The position numbers were made by a program, and so were the translations under genes. Source: Methylovirgula sp. (GTDB lineage: Bacteria > Pseudomonadota > Alphaproteobacteria > Rhizobiales > Beijerinckiaceae). Taken from it: DNA of 8,078 bases. How positions within the stretch are numbered: the first letter of the stretch is position 1; every line of letters starts with the position of its first letter. Under the pieces are notes generated by a model. It ran no database searches. It saw only the letters and a list, made by a program, of their open reading frames with translations, and had not been told where the DNA came from. The stretch lies in contig JANXSV010000291.1 in assembly GCA_025356505.1 (NCBI GenBank), positions 1 through 8,078 on the forward strand, written 5' to 3'. This document shows, piece after piece, positions 6,298-8,078 of the stretch.

Positions 6298-6960
6298 ATG
6301 CCCTCTTATTTAGATCTCGGTGTTATTGCGATTGTTCTGATTTCCGCACTGCTTTCGATGGTGCGCGGTCTCACCCGTGAGGTTCTTGCGATTGGCTCGT
6401 GGGTTGCGGCCGGTTTTGCCGCGCTTTACGGCTACACGCTGGTCTTGCCTTATGTAACGCCCTACGTCGCCAAACCGGCAATTGCCACACCAGTTGCCGC
6501 CGCAGTCGTGTTTTTCGTCACCCTGATTTTAGTCTCAATCATTACGATCAAACTGTCGGATATCATACTGGACTCCAAAATCGGCGCGCTTGACCGCACT
6601 TTGGGATTGCTGTTTGGGGCGGCGCGCGGATTCTTGCTCTGCGTCGTGGCTATGGTGTTTTTCAACTGGCTGGTTGCCGAAAAGCAACAGCCCGACTGGG
6701 TAAAAACCGCCAAGATACGTCCTTATCTCGAATCTTCGGGGGTGAGCTTGCAGGCCTTATTGCCGGACGATATCGAAGCGCGCTTAAAAAATCTTAAGTT
6801 GCCAAAGGGCGATGGCTCCACAGAGGCAAACCCCTCGGCGCCGACGCCGCCCGCCTCTGTCCCCTTGACGCCCGCCGCTCCGGTGCCAACATCGACAGCC
6901 CCGACAGCCGCCGAGCAGCAAAAACTCAATCAGCTTGCCGCGCCTCCAAAGAAGCCATAA
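6298..6960 (+). CDS. cvpA: CvpA family inner-membrane protein
   Basis: CvpA (colicin V production) family protein of the cytoplasmic membrane. In E. coli cvpA lies upstream of purF and was named for a need in colicin V export; a role in envelope robustness has also been proposed, but the biochemical function is not settled. The 220 residues show four likely membrane segments at about 6-22, 27-50, 62-86 and 103-125, and the family signature SKIGALDRTLGLLFGAARG at 93-111. The tail after about residue 170 is rich in Pro, Ala and Thr and probably unstructured. I chose ATG at 6298 because GGGA ends seven bases upstream; an in-frame TTG at 6292 is possible and would add two residues. The gene precedes purF by 24 bases, and its TAA stop lies in the same frame as purF. 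Confidence 0.92.
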   Translation: MPSYLDLGVIAIVLISALLSMVRGLTREVLAIGSWVAAGFAALYGYTLVLPYVTPYVAKPAIATPVAAAVVFFVTLILVSIITIKLSDIILDSKIGALDRTLGLLFGAARGFLLCVVAMVFFNWLVAEKQQPDWVKTAKIRPYLESSGVSLQALLPDDIEARLKNLKLPKGDGSTEANPSAPTPPASVPLTPAAPVPTSTAPTAAEQQKLNQLAAPPKKP

Positions 6961-6971
6961 GCGCGCAACAC

Positions 6972-6977
6972 AGAGGA
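6972..6977 (+). promoter_or_regulatory. Ribosome binding site supporting a CTG start for purF
   Basis: AGAGGA sits in the short cvpA-purF gap, seven bases before CTG at 6985. This is the same core and spacing seen before the alr TTG start. An ATC at 6982 would be only four bases away. As purF has no usable ATG, GTG or TTG, this site is the main evidence for the start. Confidence 0.6.
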
Positions 6978-6984
6978 TAAAATC

Positions 6985-8078
6985 CTGAACGCCTTTCAAC
7001 CAAACTCACCTGCTGAAGATACGTCTATCTTTGACCCTGAAGCGGACCGACTGAGAGAAGAATGCGGCGTGTTCGGCATTTTTGGCCACCCTGAAGCTGC
7101 CGCGATTACTGCGCTTGGCCTTCACGCCCTTCAGCATCGCGGGCAGGAAGCCGCCGGAATCGTAACCTTCGACGGGCAGCGTTTCAGCTCGGAACGTCGA
7201 AACGGGCTTGTCGGCGACCATTTTTCGTCGGCAGCAACCATCGCGCGGCTGCCAGGCACCATGGCGGTAGGCCATGTCCGCTATGCCACCACGGGCGGCA
7301 CCATTTTACGCAATGTTCAGCCGCTCTTTGCCGAAATCAACACCGGCGGATTTGCCGTCGCCCACAATGGCAACCTGACGAATGGCCTGACATTGCGCCG
7401 CGCGCTGATACAGGATGGCGCAATCTGTCAATCAACATCAGACACCGAAGTGCTGCTGCATCTCGTAGCCCGCAGCCGCAAAGTGCGGTTCATGGACCGC
7501 TATATTGAAGGGCTCCGCCAACTCGAAGGCGCATACTCTCTTGTGAGCCTTACAAATAAAAAGCTCATCGGCGCGCGGGATCCTATCGGCATACGCCCGT
7601 TGGTTCTGGGTGAACTGGACGGCTGTTTCATTCTCGCTTCCGAAACCTGTGCTCTCGATATCATCGGGGCGAAATTCATCCGCGACGTCGAAAATGGCGA
7701 AGTCATCGTTATCGATGAAAACGGCCTGCAAAGCCTCAAGCCATTTCCCCCGCGGGTGATGAGACCATGCATATTTGAATATGTGTATTTTGCGCGGCCG
7801 GACTCGATTGTTCATGGACGCTCTGTCTATGACATTCGCAAAAATATGGGCGCAGAGCTGGCGCGCGAAAGCCATATTGATGCGGATGTCGTCGTCCCCG
7901 TACCTGACTCAGGTGTGCCTGCGGCCATCGGATATGCAAGGGCGTCGGGCATTCCGTTTGAACTTGGCATTATCCGCAATCATTACGTCGGTCGGACGTT
8001 CATTCAGCCCACACAAAGTATTCGCGAGATGGGCGTGCGGCTCAAACATAGCGCAAACCGCGCCGCTATTGAGGGCAA
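6985..8078 (+). CDS. purF: Amidophosphoribosyltransferase PurF, 5' part, apparent CTG start
   Basis: Catalyses the first committed step of purine synthesis: PRPP plus glutamine gives 5-phosphoribosylamine. The frame is open to the window edge, giving 364 codons; the family is usually nearer 490, and the PRPP-binding loop should lie just beyond. The N-terminal glutaminase domain is complete. Cys27 in REECGVFG would become Cys1 after removal of a 26-residue propeptide. On that numbering Arg99 becomes 73, Asn128/Gly129 (HNGN) become 102/103 and Asp153 becomes 127, fitting known glutaminase-site residues. Cys262 in PCIFEYVYFARPD becomes 236, the position of the first 4Fe-4S ligand of the Bacillus subtilis enzyme, so this is probably a propeptide-bearing, Fe-S type PurF. 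No ATG, GTG or TTG lies in frame between the cvpA stop and Cys27. The first GTG (7069) would remove that cysteine, so CTG at 6985 is the best start. Confidence 0.93.
   Translation, partial: MNAFQPNSPAEDTSIFDPEADRLREECGVFGIFGHPEAAAITALGLHALQHRGQEAAGIVTFDGQRFSSERRNGLVGDHFSSAATIARLPGTMAVGHVRYATTGGTILRNVQPLFAEINTGGFAVAHNGNLTNGLTLRRALIQDGAICQSTSDTEVLLHLVARSRKVRFMDRYIEGLRQLEGAYSLVSLTNKKLIGARDPIGIRPLVLGELDGCFILASETCALDIIGAKFIRDVENGEVIVIDENGLQSLKPFPPRVMRPCIFEYVYFARPDSIVHGRSVYDIRKNMGAELARESHIDADVVVPVPDSGVPAAIGYARASGIPFELGIIRNHYVGRTFIQPTQSIREMGVRLKHSANRAAIEG

Overview
The window is an ordinary stretch of bacterial chromosome, and the proteins look alphaproteobacterial, most likely Hyphomicrobiales (Rhizobiales). 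The evidence is the gene order dnaB-alr-radA-cvpA-purF, the style of the DnaB and PurF sequences, and a small periplasmic CAACH cytochrome c of the type common in that order. Base composition is moderate and looks even across the genes. I see no insertion sequence, phage gene, tRNA, rRNA, CRISPR array or other sign of transfer. The genus cannot be named from this window.

Left part (1-1987): the 3' end of an exodeoxyribonuclease III gene (xthA-like) runs rightward. It meets a leftward pair head-on: a class I cytochrome c gene preceded by an aldose 1-epimerase gene. The convergent xthA and cytochrome stop codons both lie inside one hairpin. The cytochrome gene has no canonical start with a good ribosome binding site and probably overlaps the end of the epimerase gene.

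Middle (1988-2197): a 210-base divergent intergenic region holds a probable epimerase promoter and, on the other strand, the dnaB leader with a 17-codon upstream reading frame.

Right part (2198-8078): dnaB (replicative helicase), alr (alanine racemase) and radA (recombination/repair ATPase) are tightly packed, with overlapping stop and start codons, and are very likely co-transcribed. After a 118-base gap containing an inverted repeat and a candidate promoter come cvpA (inner-membrane protein) and purF (first enzyme of purine synthesis, cut by the window end). The cluster therefore joins replication, cell-wall precursor supply, DNA repair and purine synthesis.

I found no new biological system. 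The most notable feature is translational. purF has no ATG, GTG or TTG start able to keep its catalytic cysteine, and appears to start at CTG behind a good Shine-Dalgarno. alr starts at TTG. The cytochrome gene needs TTG or ATT.
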